DNA of 45,334 nt. Origin: Oscillospiraceae bacterium (GTDB lineage: Bacteria; Bacillota; Clostridia; Oscillospirales; CAG-272). Shown here piece by piece: positions 1 through 7,696 of the stretch. The position numbers and the translations under genes are program-made. The stretch lies in the NCBI GenBank assembly GCA_015064505.1, contig SVSB01000024.1:1-45334 (forward strand), written 5' to 3'. A model generated the notes under the pieces. It made no database searches. It was not told where the DNA came from and was given only the letters and a program-made list of their open reading frames with translations. The first letter of the stretch is position 1. Each line of letters begins with the position of its first letter.

Positions 1-780
1 AGCGGCGCAATCCGTTCGTCCGGTCTTACCTTCGCTCCCGAGGCGGGCACCCAGCGCCTTCGCGACGTTATAAATAAGTGCCTTACCGAAGAGGATCTTA
101 TGCACGCGGTGCGCATTGCGTTCGATGCAAAGAAAACCTCCGTTAAGCTTTATTTTATGAACGGACTTCCCACCGAGACCGATGAGGATACCGTTGGAAT
201 TGCCGATCTCGCTCATAAGGTTATCGATGAGTTTTACGCCTGCCCCAACAGAAACCGCCAGCGCCAGCCTCAGGTTACCGTTTCCGTTGCTTGCTTCGTT
301 CCAAAGCCTTTTACACCTTTCCAGTGGGAAGCGCAGGTAAGAAGAGACGAGCTTGAGCGCCGCCAGAGGCTTTTGCGTGAGTCGATCCACAGCCGTAAGG
401 TTCGTTATAATTATCACTCCGCAGAGGTCTCTTATCTGGAGGCCGTGATGGCGCGCGGTAACCGGCGTCTTGCCCCCGTTATTCTGGAGGCGCACAGGCA
501 GGGTATCAAATTTGACGCCTGGGACGAGTATTTTAACTACGAAAAGTGGATGTCCTGCTTTGATGCTTGCGGTGTTCAGCCCGATTTCTTCGCCTGCAGG
601 GAAATCCCCGAGGATGAGATCCTTCCTTGGGATTTCATAGATTGCGGTGTTTCTAAAAATTATCTGCTCCGTGAGCGTCATAAAGCGTACGAGGGCGTTG
701 CATCCCACAGCTGTAAGGACGGCTGTGGCGGATGCGGTGCCGATAAGATTGGAGAGTGTTTATGTCGCAGCCAAAAGTAA
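1..780 (+). CDS. Radical SAM protein, TIGR03960 type, C-terminal part
   Basis: The frame is open at the left edge, so the N-terminus, including the radical SAM CX3CX2C cluster site, lies outside the window. The visible 259 residues begin with a conserved LTFAPEAGTQRLR stretch typical of B12-binding/radical SAM proteins of the TIGR03960 family. The C-terminus is cysteine-rich (GCGGCG, then CLC close to the stop). These proteins occur in Clostridia next to a small DUF2344 partner, and that partner follows here, overlapping by 19 nt. The exact reaction is unknown; a role in RNA or ribosome modification is only suggested by the usual neighbourhood of rng and rplU, which is not visible here. Family call is firm, function is not. 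Confidence 0.85.
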   Translation, partial: SGAIRSSGLTFAPEAGTQRLRDVINKCLTEEDLMHAVRIAFDAKKTSVKLYFMNGLPTETDEDTVGIADLAHKVIDEFYACPNRNRQRQPQVTVSVACFVPKPFTPFQWEAQVRRDELERRQRLLRESIHSRKVRYNYHSAEVSYLEAVMARGNRRLAPVILEAHRQGIKFDAWDEYFNYEKWMSCFDACGVQPDFFACREIPEDEILPWDFIDCGVSKNYLLRERHKAYEGVASHSCKDGCGGCGADKIGECLCRSQK

Positions 781-1433
781 CTTTTAAGTACTATCTCAGA
801 TTCAAAAAGCACGGAACTGCAGTTTGGATATCCCATCTTGATATGGTACGTACATTCTCGCGTATCTTTATGCGCGCGGGAATTTCGATAGTATTTTCCG
901 AGGGCTTCAACCCTCACCCAAAGATAGTTTTCGCCGTGCCGCTGCCTTTGGGTGCCTCAAGCGATTGCGAGCTTCTTGAGTTCCGTCTTGAGGAGGAGCG
1001 TTCGCCTTCTTATTTACAGCAGCGTCTCATCGCCGTATGCCCTGCAGGAATTGAGATCGTATCTGTTGAATACGCAGAGAGAAAATTTACGGACATCCAG
1101 TTTGCTTCCTACGACTTTGCTTTTGATCCCACGGTTACGGATCATCTTGGCGCTGTGGTACGTGAGTTTAATTCACTTGACGAGATCCTCGTTATGAAGA
1201 AAACCAAGAGCGGCGACAAGGAGAAGGATATTAAACCCAGCGTTGGATCCGTAGAGCTTACGGATTTTGGTATCAGGGCTGTTCTTTCCGTTAATTCCGA
1301 GCAGTTTCTCGGCCCCGAGCTATTTATGACGGCTTTGAACAAAACGGCTGATAAGCTCGGACTTGCACCGTTTGCTCCTGCATCCGTACGCCGTACTGCT
1401 ATGCTTCTTAAAGATAAAAAAACAGTGTTTTAA
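762..1433 (+). CDS. Radical SAM-linked protein, TIGR03936/DUF2344
   Basis: This 223-residue protein has the family's N-terminal pattern: an LRF-like strand, then WISHLDMVRTF, then SEGFNPHPKI and PLPLGASSD. It is the usual partner of the TIGR03960 radical SAM protein, whose last 19 bases it overlaps, so the two are translationally coupled. I chose ATG 762 because GGAG at 751-754 is 7 nt upstream; the GTG at 756 is too close to that site. A strong terminator follows immediately, so the pair ends its own transcription unit. Biochemical function is unknown. Confidence 0.85.
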   Translation: MSQPKVTFKYYLRFKKHGTAVWISHLDMVRTFSRIFMRAGISIVFSEGFNPHPKIVFAVPLPLGASSDCELLEFRLEEERSPSYLQQRLIAVCPAGIEIVSVEYAERKFTDIQFASYDFAFDPTVTDHLGAVVREFNSLDEILVMKKTKSGDKEKDIKPSVGSVELTDFGIRAVLSVNSEQFLGPELFMTALNKTADKLGLAPFAPASVRRTAMLLKDKKTVF

Positions 1434-1437
1434 TAAA

Positions 1438-1468
1438 AATGACGAGGTTCACACCTCGTCATTTTTTT
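1438..1468 (+). terminator. Rho-independent terminator after the radical SAM pair
   Basis: A perfect stem (ATGACGAGGT with its complement, TCAC loop) is followed by a run of seven T. It sits 4 nt after the DUF2344 stop codon. Confidence 0.92.
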
Positions 1469-1485
1469 ATTGCTATCACTCCGTT

Positions 1486-1520
1486 TTGCGACATAATTCT
1501 ATACTTCCGTTATGTATAAT
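1486..1520 (+). promoter_or_regulatory. Putative spoIIG promoter with a Spo0A-box-like sequence
   Basis: TATAAT is at 1515-1520, 17 nt before the spoIIGA start codon. No good -35 lies at the normal 17-bp distance. The only plausible one is TTGCGA(CA) at 1486-1493, 22-23 bp upstream, and TGCGACA matches the reverse 0A box TTCGACA at six of seven bases. The B. subtilis spoIIG promoter is known for this combination: an over-long 22-bp spacer and a 0A box overlapping the -35. The assignment here is inferred from that resemblance. Confidence 0.55.
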
Positions 1521-1537
1521 ATCATCGGGAGGGAGTT

Positions 1538-2347
1538 ATGAAGACAGTCGTTTACGCAGACGTTTATTTTCTCGTTAATTTTTCTATTGATTTTGTATGC
1601 TTATATCTTTGCGGAGCCGTGCGCAGGGTTAAGCCCTCTGCCGCTTTCATCGTTCTTTCATCCGTTATCGGCGGTGTCTATTCCTGTGTTGCACTTCTTA
1701 TTGAAACTGAACTAATTTCGGCAGTTCTGTCCGTTCTATGCTGTTTAATAATGTACTTCGTTGCGTATAAATGTGACTCGTTTCGCTCTGCTATTTTCGG
1801 TGGCGCAATGTTTTTTCTTATCAGCGCGCTATTCGGGGGAACTTACAGTGCGCTATTATCCTTTGCTTCGGGCGGAAAAGGTAATTTTTCCAGGACTTTC
1901 CTGCTTTTGATCGCGTTGGTTATCCTGCTTGCCATACCGCGAATTACAAGGTATGCTCCCGTAACGGAGCGATTTAATATACTTGTTAAGATAAAAGAAA
2001 AAAGCAAGCAGCTATGCTGTATGGTTGATAGCGGTAACGTGCTGAGAGAGCCGATATCCGGCATCGGGGTTGCGCTTGTTTGCGAAAAAAGCGCAAAATA
2101 CCTGTTTAATGAAAATGAAATATCGGCTTTGATGGGAAAACGAGCCCTCTGCGATGAAGACAGGCTCAGCGGCTTGCGTTCTATCGTTATCAATACCGCA
2201 GCAGGAAACAGAAGGAGTGCTTGCGTGAAATGCGACTGCATATCACGGGTAAAGTCGTCGGTTCGGGCTTCAAACGTTTATTTTACAGTAGTTGAGAATA
2301 TAGACATTGATGGCGTTGAGTGCCTTCTGCCGTATAATATCAACTGA
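1538..2347 (+). CDS. spoIIGA: Sigma-E processing aspartic peptidase SpoIIGA
   Basis: SpoIIGA is the membrane aspartic protease that removes the pro-sequence of SigE during sporulation. The 269-residue protein has about five hydrophobic segments in residues 5-134 and a soluble C-terminal protease domain. The catalytic motif is [12 protein letters not shown], with the predicted catalytic aspartate at D164, matching the DTGN/DSGN motif of the family. It is somewhat shorter than the B. subtilis protein (about 309 residues). GGGAGGG at 1528-1534 precedes ATG 1538. Its substrate gene sigE follows after 13 nt, as in B. subtilis. Confidence 0.93.
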   Translation: MKTVVYADVYFLVNFSIDFVCLYLCGAVRRVKPSAAFIVLSSVIGGVYSCVALLIETELISAVLSVLCCLIMYFVAYKCDSFRSAIFGGAMFFLISALFGGTYSALLSFASGGKGNFSRTFLLLIALVILLAIPRITRYAPVTERFNILVKIKEKSKQLCCMVDSGNVLREPISGIGVALVCEKSAKYLFNENEISALMGKRALCDEDRLSGLRSIVINTAAGNRRSACVKCDCISRVKSSVRASNVYFTVVENIDIDGVECLLPYNIN

Positions 2348-2360
2348 TCAAGGAGGAGAA

Positions 2361-3086
2361 ATGAAAAAATTATTTGATCGTCTGAGACTACTAATTGGTA
2401 AATTATCCGAACTGTTGTTTTCATCGGCGAGTAAAAGTCGAGGAAATTACTACGTCAACGGTACCGACGTGCTTCCTCCTCCTCTTGAAGCGGAGGAGGA
2501 AGCAAGAGCTCTCGAGGGCAAGGATGAGGATCCGGAGCTTCGTTCGATGCTGATCGAGCACAATCTCAGGCTTGTGGTGTATATTGCCAAGCGCTTTGAA
2601 ACGACGGGTGTAAGCCTTGAGGATCTTATATCTATCGGAACCATCGGTCTAATAAAGGCAATAAATACTTTCAATTCCGATAAGAACATAAAGCTTGCTA
2701 CATACGCTTCGAGATGCATTGAAAACGAAATACTTATGTACCTTCGCCGTACGAGTTATCTTAAGGCTGAATGCTCGCTTGAGGAGCCCCTCAGCGTGGA
2801 TTGGGACGGAAATGAGCTTTTGATCTCCGACGTGCTGGGAACCGACGAGGACGACGTTATGAAGGATCTGGAATGTGAGGAGGAGAGAAAGGCGCTGTTA
2901 CGTGCTGTGGGCAGGTTAAATGAAAGGGAGAGGCTGATCATCAACCTTCGATACGGATTGAACGGCTATGAGGAAAAGACTCAAAAGGAGATCGCCGATA
3001 TGATGGGCATTTCCCAATCTTACATATCACGCCTTGAAAAGAGAATTCTGACGCGGCTGAAAAGAGAGATCTCATCCGTAATATGA
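2361..3086 (+). CDS. sigE: RNA polymerase sporulation sigma factor SigE, pro-form
   Basis: SigE is the early mother-cell sigma factor. The 241-residue product starts with an amphipathic pro-sequence (residues 1 to about 28), followed by [14 protein letters not shown], which closely matches the region after the processing site in B. subtilis pro-SigE. Sigma-70 region 2 covers about 65-132 ([42 protein letters not shown]). Region 4 has a helix-turn-helix at about 207-227 ([22 protein letters not shown]). ATG 2361 is preceded by AGGAGGA; an upstream in-frame ATG at 2307 lies inside spoIIGA and would spoil the pro-sequence. A terminator follows, and sigG, often next in Firmicutes, is absent here. 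Confidence 0.96.
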   Translation: MKKLFDRLRLLIGKLSELLFSSASKSRGNYYVNGTDVLPPPLEAEEEARALEGKDEDPELRSMLIEHNLRLVVYIAKRFETTGVSLEDLISIGTIGLIKAINTFNSDKNIKLATYASRCIENEILMYLRRTSYLKAECSLEEPLSVDWDGNELLISDVLGTDEDDVMKDLECEEERKALLRAVGRLNERERLIINLRYGLNGYEEKTQKEIADMMGISQSYISRLEKRILTRLKREISSVI

Positions 3087-3099
3087 ATTGAAATTTAAA

Positions 3100-3139
3100 A
3101 AGCAAGTCCTTGCGTTAAACGGCACGGACTTGCTTTTTT
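3100..3139 (+). terminator. Rho-independent terminator after sigE
   Basis: AAGCAAGTCC at 3100-3109 pairs with GGACTTGCTT at 3126-3135, and the second arm runs into T residues. It closes the spoIIG unit. Confidence 0.88.
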
Positions 3140-3150
3140 GCGAATAACTA

Positions 3151-3179
3151 TTGAATTATTTTGTTGATTCTGTTATAAT
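3151..3179 (+). promoter_or_regulatory. SigA-type promoter of the miaB-mutSL-tgt operon
   Basis: TTGAAT at 3151-3156 and TATAAT at 3174-3179 are separated by 17 bp, about 40 nt upstream of miaB and just after the sigE terminator. Confidence 0.75.
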
Positions 3180-3218
3180 AATTTAGTTAATTGTCATATT
3201 GGGGTAGTTTGCCCACAA

Positions 3219-4640
3219 ATGACGATCAAGCCGTGTTCTGAAAGGAATTTTTCTATATCGATGTTTGATTCAAGCTACGGTTTTGAGGAATACTGTAACA
3301 GTGTAAGAGAATACACGAACGGGATCTTGAAGAATAGAGGCACGTCACCTCTGGCTTACGTCCGCACCTTCGGTTGTCAGCAGAATGAGGCTGACAGCGA
3401 GCGACTTCGCGGTATGCTCGTCTCTCTCGGTTACTTGATAACGGATGACGAAAAGCTTGCCGATTGCATACTCGTGAATACTTGTGCCATCAGAGAGCAC
3501 GCCGAGATTCGAGCCCTCTCCTTTATCGGTCAGTATAAGCATCTTAAGGCGGCAAATCCCCGAATGATAATAGGCGTTTGCGGTTGTATGTCTGCAGAGA
3601 AGCATCGCGTTGATCAGCTTAAGAACAGTTATCCATACGTTGATTTTTCTTTACCGCCGGCATCGGACGGATTGCTTCCGAAGGCTATCTACGGTGCGAT
3701 AAAGCACAGGCGTGACTTTACTAATCTTGAGAGCTGCTCCGAGATGCCGAATATTCAGCCCGTCAGAGCTGAAGGCAGCAAGGCATGGGTCAGCATTATG
3801 TACGGCTGTAATAACTTTTGCTCGTACTGTATAGTCCCTTACGTGCGCGGCAGAGAAAGAAGCAGATGCTCAGAGGAGATAGTAAACGAGGTTAAAGAGC
3901 TGGTTTGTTCCGGATACAAGGATATAACCCTTTTGGGACAAAACGTAAACTCCTTTAACGGAGGCTGCAGCTTTGCCTCTCTGTTAAGAACTCTTGCGTC
4001 TCTTGAAGGCGACTTCGTTCTCAGATTTATGACAAGTCACCCCAAGGACGTTACCCCGGAGCTTATTGCGGTTATGGCGGAATGCCCAAAGGTTGCAAAG
4101 CATTTCCATTTACCTTTGCAATCGGGTTCCGACAGGATACTCAAGGCTATGAACCGCAGATATGATAGAGAAAAGTATCTTTCACACGTATCCGCTCTTC
4201 GCAAAGCGATGCCCGATATAGTGATTACAAGCGACATAATCGTTGGTTTCCCAGGTGAGACCGAGGAGGATTTTGAGGCGACGCTGGATATAATTGACCG
4301 CGTTGGCTTTGATATGCTTTATTCCTTTATCTATTCACCACGCAAGGGTACTCCTGCGGCTGAGATGGAGAATCAGATCCCACGCGAAGTGCAGAATAAC
4401 CGATTTGACCGTTTGCTTGCGTTGCAGAACGCCGTTGGCGAACGGCGAAATAAGCAAAGTGTGGGGAAAACCTATCGCGTGCTTTGCGAAGGTCCAAGTA
4501 AGACCGATCCTTCCGTGCTTTGCGGCAGGACGGACGGAAACAAGCTGGTGCTCTTTAAAGGCGATGCACCGGAGGGTAAGTTTATCAACGTTTATATTAC
4601 CGATGCAGAAGCATACGCTCTGCACGGAAATCAAATATAA
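3219..4640 (+). CDS. miaB: tRNA-2-methylthio-N6-dimethylallyladenosine synthase MiaB
   Basis: MiaB is a radical SAM methylthiotransferase that adds the 2-methylthio group to i6A37 of tRNAs. The N-terminal MTTase domain carries the three ligands of the auxiliary 4Fe-4S cluster: C53 (TFGCQQNEAD), C89 (NTCAIREHA) and C123 (CGCM). The radical SAM CX3CX2C is C197/C201/C204 (GCNNFCSYC), and a TRAM domain ends the protein at about 405-470. The NTCAIRE signature separates MiaB from MtaB and RimO. ATG 3219 gives 473 residues; ATG 3261 is a possible alternative start, as neither has an ideal ribosome binding site. It heads an operon in the same order as B. subtilis ymcB-ymcA-(cotE)-mutS-mutL. Confidence 0.95.
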   Translation: MTIKPCSERNFSISMFDSSYGFEEYCNSVREYTNGILKNRGTSPLAYVRTFGCQQNEADSERLRGMLVSLGYLITDDEKLADCILVNTCAIREHAEIRALSFIGQYKHLKAANPRMIIGVCGCMSAEKHRVDQLKNSYPYVDFSLPPASDGLLPKAIYGAIKHRRDFTNLESCSEMPNIQPVRAEGSKAWVSIMYGCNNFCSYCIVPYVRGRERSRCSEEIVNEVKELVCSGYKDITLLGQNVNSFNGGCSFASLLRTLASLEGDFVLRFMTSHPKDVTPELIAVMAECPKVAKHFHLPLQSGSDRILKAMNRRYDREKYLSHVSALRKAMPDIVITSDIIVGFPGETEEDFEATLDIIDRVGFDMLYSFIYSPRKGTPAAEMENQIPREVQNNRFDRLLALQNAVGERRNKQSVGKTYRVLCEGPSKTDPSVLCGRTDGNKLVLFKGDAPEGKFINVYITDAEAYALHGNQI

Positions 4641-4665
4641 TTATTAAGAAAAGAGGATATTTATT

Positions 4666-5064
4666 ATGGCAATCAAAGAAAAAGCAGCAGAGCTTGGTGA
4701 GATCATTAAGCAGGACCCCGTAACTCAGGCGTATTTTGCGGCGTCCGAGGCATATAAGAACGATGCAGAGCTTAAGAAGCTCATTTTTGAGTACAACGTA
4801 CAGCAGACTGCTCTCGGCGAGGAGTACAAGAAGGCTGAACGCGATCAGTCCGTTATCGACGCTATCGAGAAGCGCGCATCCGATCTTTATAAGGCTATTA
4901 CCGAAAGCCCCGTTTACACCGAGTTTACCAAGGCTCAGGAAGCAATGAACGATCTTATCAATATGGTCAACAGCGAGATCACTATGACCATTTTCGGCAG
5001 AGTTGAGTCCGAGTGCACTCACGATTGCTCCACCTGCCATTCAAACTGCGGCCACAATCACTGA
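4666..5064 (+). CDS. YlbF/YmcA family protein, RicA-like, with cysteine-rich tail
   Basis: The 132-residue protein is a helical YlbF/YmcA domain protein (residues 1 to about 110: AVTQAYF-like N-terminus, then long amphipathic helices). Its position between miaB and mutS is that of ymcA (ricA) in B. subtilis, whose product works with YlbF and YaaT in an Fe-S-containing complex affecting RNase Y maturation, sporulation and competence. The last 16 residues form a C117-X3-C121-X2-C124-X3-C128 cluster followed by two histidines, consistent with a metal or Fe-S site. AAGAGGA precedes ATG 4666. Family is clear; orthology to RicA rather than YlbF is inferred from gene order. Confidence 0.8.
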   Translation: MAIKEKAAELGEIIKQDPVTQAYFAASEAYKNDAELKKLIFEYNVQQTALGEEYKKAERDQSVIDAIEKRASDLYKAITESPVYTEFTKAQEAMNDLINMVNSEITMTIFGRVESECTHDCSTCHSNCGHNH

Positions 5065-5088
5065 AATTAACGAAGGAGGGGGCGCTAT

Positions 5089-7695
5089 ATGGCACTCTCA
5101 CCGATGATGCAACAGTATTTCGGCGTCAAGGAAGAATACCCCGATTATATTATTATGTTCCGTCTCGGGGACTTCTACGAGATGTTTTTCGAGGATGCAA
5201 AGCTTGCTTCCCGCGAGCTGGAGCTCACCCTTACGGGCAGAGATTGCGGCGAAGGCGAGCGTGCACCTATGTGCGGCGTGCCATTTCACAAGGCTGACGT
5301 CTATATCGGCAGACTTATCGAGCACGGTTATAAGGTCGCTATCTGTGAGCAGACCGAGGATCCCGCGAAGGCCAAGGGACTCGTCAAGAGGGAAGTGGTT
5401 CGGGTAATTACCCCCGGTACCGTTCTTGACCCCGAGATACTTGAAGAAAAACGTAATAATTACCTTTGCTCCCTTTGTTTTTCCGAGGGGGCGTGCGGTG
5501 CCGCCTTTTCCGATATTTCCACGGGAAAGGTTTACGCAACCGAGTTTAAGGGCAAGGACAGGATCGAGCGCCTTTGCTCCGAGCTTGCTTCCTATGCGCC
5601 AAGCGAGATCCTTACCAACGTTACCTGCGATAATATACCGAAGGTCACGGCTTTCGTTCGCGAAAGACTTCGCGACGTTATGATAAGCGATCGCTCCCCC
5701 GAGCTTTTTGCATTTGACGGCGCAAAGGATCGGGTATGTAAATATTTTGGCAGGGAACAGGAGCTTGCTCTTTTTGCTCACACGGAAATGGCGCTTTCCG
5801 TAAGTGCCATGCTTGCGTATATAAGCACAACACAGAAAACGGACAAGCTTTACGTAAGTCTTCTTGATATTTACCTTGGCGGCAGATATATGGAGCTTGA
5901 TTCCAACTGTATCCGTAATCTGGAGCTTACAGAGACCATGCGCACCAAGGACCGCAAGGGGTCGCTTCTTGACGTTGTGGATAAAACGCGCACGGCAATG
6001 GGTGCCCGTTTACTTCGCACGCGTCTTTTAAGACCTCTTCTTTCCGTTCCGGAGATCAGACGAAGACAAAACGCCGTAAAGGATCTTTATGATGATTTTA
6101 TAGTTCGCGACGAGTTAAGATCCCTTCTTAATTCCGTGCTCGATCTTGAAAGACTTACCGCCAAAACTGTATACGGCTCAGCAAACGCTCGTGATATCCT
6201 TGCGGTTGGTAACAGCCTTGAGCCACTGTCAGCCGTAAAAGGACTTATTTCACGTCTCGGCTCTGATATGTTCCGCACGATCACTTCTGATTTTGACGAC
6301 CTTGAGGATATCCGCTCACTGATTGCAAAATCCATTAATCCTTCCGCCCCCCTCGCTTTAAGAGAAGGCAACCTTATTGCTGACGGGTATAATACGGACG
6401 TTGACTTCCTGCGCAAGGTACGGGACAACGGCACGGGCTGGATCAAGGAAGTTGAAGAAAAAGAAAAGGAAGCCACGGGTATAAAGACACTGAAGGTCAG
6501 CTATAACCGTGTTTTCGGCTACTATATTGAAGTTACCAATTCACAGAAGGAGCTCGTACCCGACAGATACATTCGCAAGCAGACGCTTTCGGGAAGCGAG
6601 AGATACATAACCGAGGAGCTTAAGGAGATCGAGAGCACGATCCTCGGTGCAAACGATAAGCTTTGTGCCCTTGAGTATAATTTATTCTGTGATATAAGAA
6701 ACGCAGTTTCTGCCGCAGCTTCAAGAATTTTTGCGGCCGCGGACAAGATCGCAGAGATCGACGTTTACGCATCCTTTGCGGAGGTTGCGAAAAAGCTTAA
6801 TTACGTTTGCCCGGAGGTTGATAACAGCACTGTTCTTGAGATAAAGGACGGAAGGCACCCCGTCGTTGAGCGTTACGTTGGGGATTCTTATTTCGTTCCC
6901 AACGATACTTGGCTTGATACGGACAAGAACCGCCTTATGCTTATTACAGGCCCGAATATGGCCGGTAAATCAACTTATATGCGCCAGGTCGCCATTATCG
7001 TTTTACTTGCTCAGACGGGAGCGTTCGTTCCTGCAAGAGACGCAAGAATCGGAATTGCGGATATGATATTCACCAGGGTTGGCGCATCCGACGATCTTGC
7101 AAGCGGACAGTCCACTTTTATGCTGGAGATGACCGAGGTAAGCCAAATTCTCTCCAAGGCTACGGAGCGAAGCCTCATAGTGTACGATGAGATAGGTAGG
7201 GGTACGAGCACCTACGACGGTATGAGCATTGCCCGTGCGGTTGCCGAATATTCTGCAAAGAAGATATGTGCACGCACGTTGTTTGCTACACATTATCACG
7301 AGCTGACTGTTATGGAAAACGAGATCGTCGGCGTTGTGAATTATAATATTGCCGCAAAAAAACGGGGTGACAGCATTACCTTCTTGCGAAAGATCGTGCG
7401 CGGCTCAACTGACGATAGCTACGGCATTGACGTTGCCAAGCTTGCAGGAGTTCCTAACGAGGTTGTCAAGCGTGCAAGGGAAGTGCTGAAAACTATTGAA
7501 AGCGGTGCTCCTGTCACTGCTTCCGTAAAGCCTATAGCTCTAAAAGAAGAATTCAACCTTTTCACCGAGCTTGAGGACAGTATCAACAGCGATATTGCCG
7601 AAAGATTGCGCAAGACCGATCTGAATACACTCACTCCCATTGAGGCGATCAATCTCGTTTGGGAGCTTAAGGGAATGCTTAACAGCAAGGATTAA
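5089..7695 (+). CDS. mutS: DNA mismatch repair protein MutS
   Basis: MutS recognises base mismatches and small loops and recruits MutL using ATP. The 868-residue protein has the normal bacterial MutS1 length. The N-terminal mismatch-reading motif is F29-Y30-E31 in GDFYEMF. The core and clamp domains occupy the middle. The ATPase has Walker A GPNMAGKST at about 621-629, the Walker B region LIVYDEIGRGTSTYDG, and the FATHYHEL motif. AAGGAGGGGG precedes ATG 5089. mutL follows after 1 nt, so the two are co-expressed and probably translationally coupled. Confidence 0.98.
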   Translation: MALSPMMQQYFGVKEEYPDYIIMFRLGDFYEMFFEDAKLASRELELTLTGRDCGEGERAPMCGVPFHKADVYIGRLIEHGYKVAICEQTEDPAKAKGLVKREVVRVITPGTVLDPEILEEKRNNYLCSLCFSEGACGAAFSDISTGKVYATEFKGKDRIERLCSELASYAPSEILTNVTCDNIPKVTAFVRERLRDVMISDRSPELFAFDGAKDRVCKYFGREQELALFAHTEMALSVSAMLAYISTTQKTDKLYVSLLDIYLGGRYMELDSNCIRNLELTETMRTKDRKGSLLDVVDKTRTAMGARLLRTRLLRPLLSVPEIRRRQNAVKDLYDDFIVRDELRSLLNSVLDLERLTAKTVYGSANARDILAVGNSLEPLSAVKGLISRLGSDMFRTITSDFDDLEDIRSLIAKSINPSAPLALREGNLIADGYNTDVDFLRKVRDNGTGWIKEVEEKEKEATGIKTLKVSYNRVFGYYIEVTNSQKELVPDRYIRKQTLSGSERYITEELKEIESTILGANDKLCALEYNLFCDIRNAVSAAASRIFAAADKIAEIDVYASFAEVAKKLNYVCPEVDNSTVLEIKDGRHPVVERYVGDSYFVPNDTWLDTDKNRLMLITGPNMAGKSTYMRQVAIIVLLAQTGAFVPARDARIGIADMIFTRVGASDDLASGQSTFMLEMTEVSQILSKATERSLIVYDEIGRGTSTYDGMSIARAVAEYSAKKICARTLFATHYHELTVMENEIVGVVNYNIAAKKRGDSITFLRKIVRGSTDDSYGIDVAKLAGVPNEVVKRAREVLKTIESGAPVTASVKPIALKEEFNLFTELEDSINSDIAERLRKTDLNTLTPIEAINLVWELKGMLNSKD

Positions 7696-7696
7696 T

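Noticed and set aside
5098-5781. 227-codon minus-strand ORF
   Set aside because: It is antisense to the N-terminal part of mutS with no independent support.
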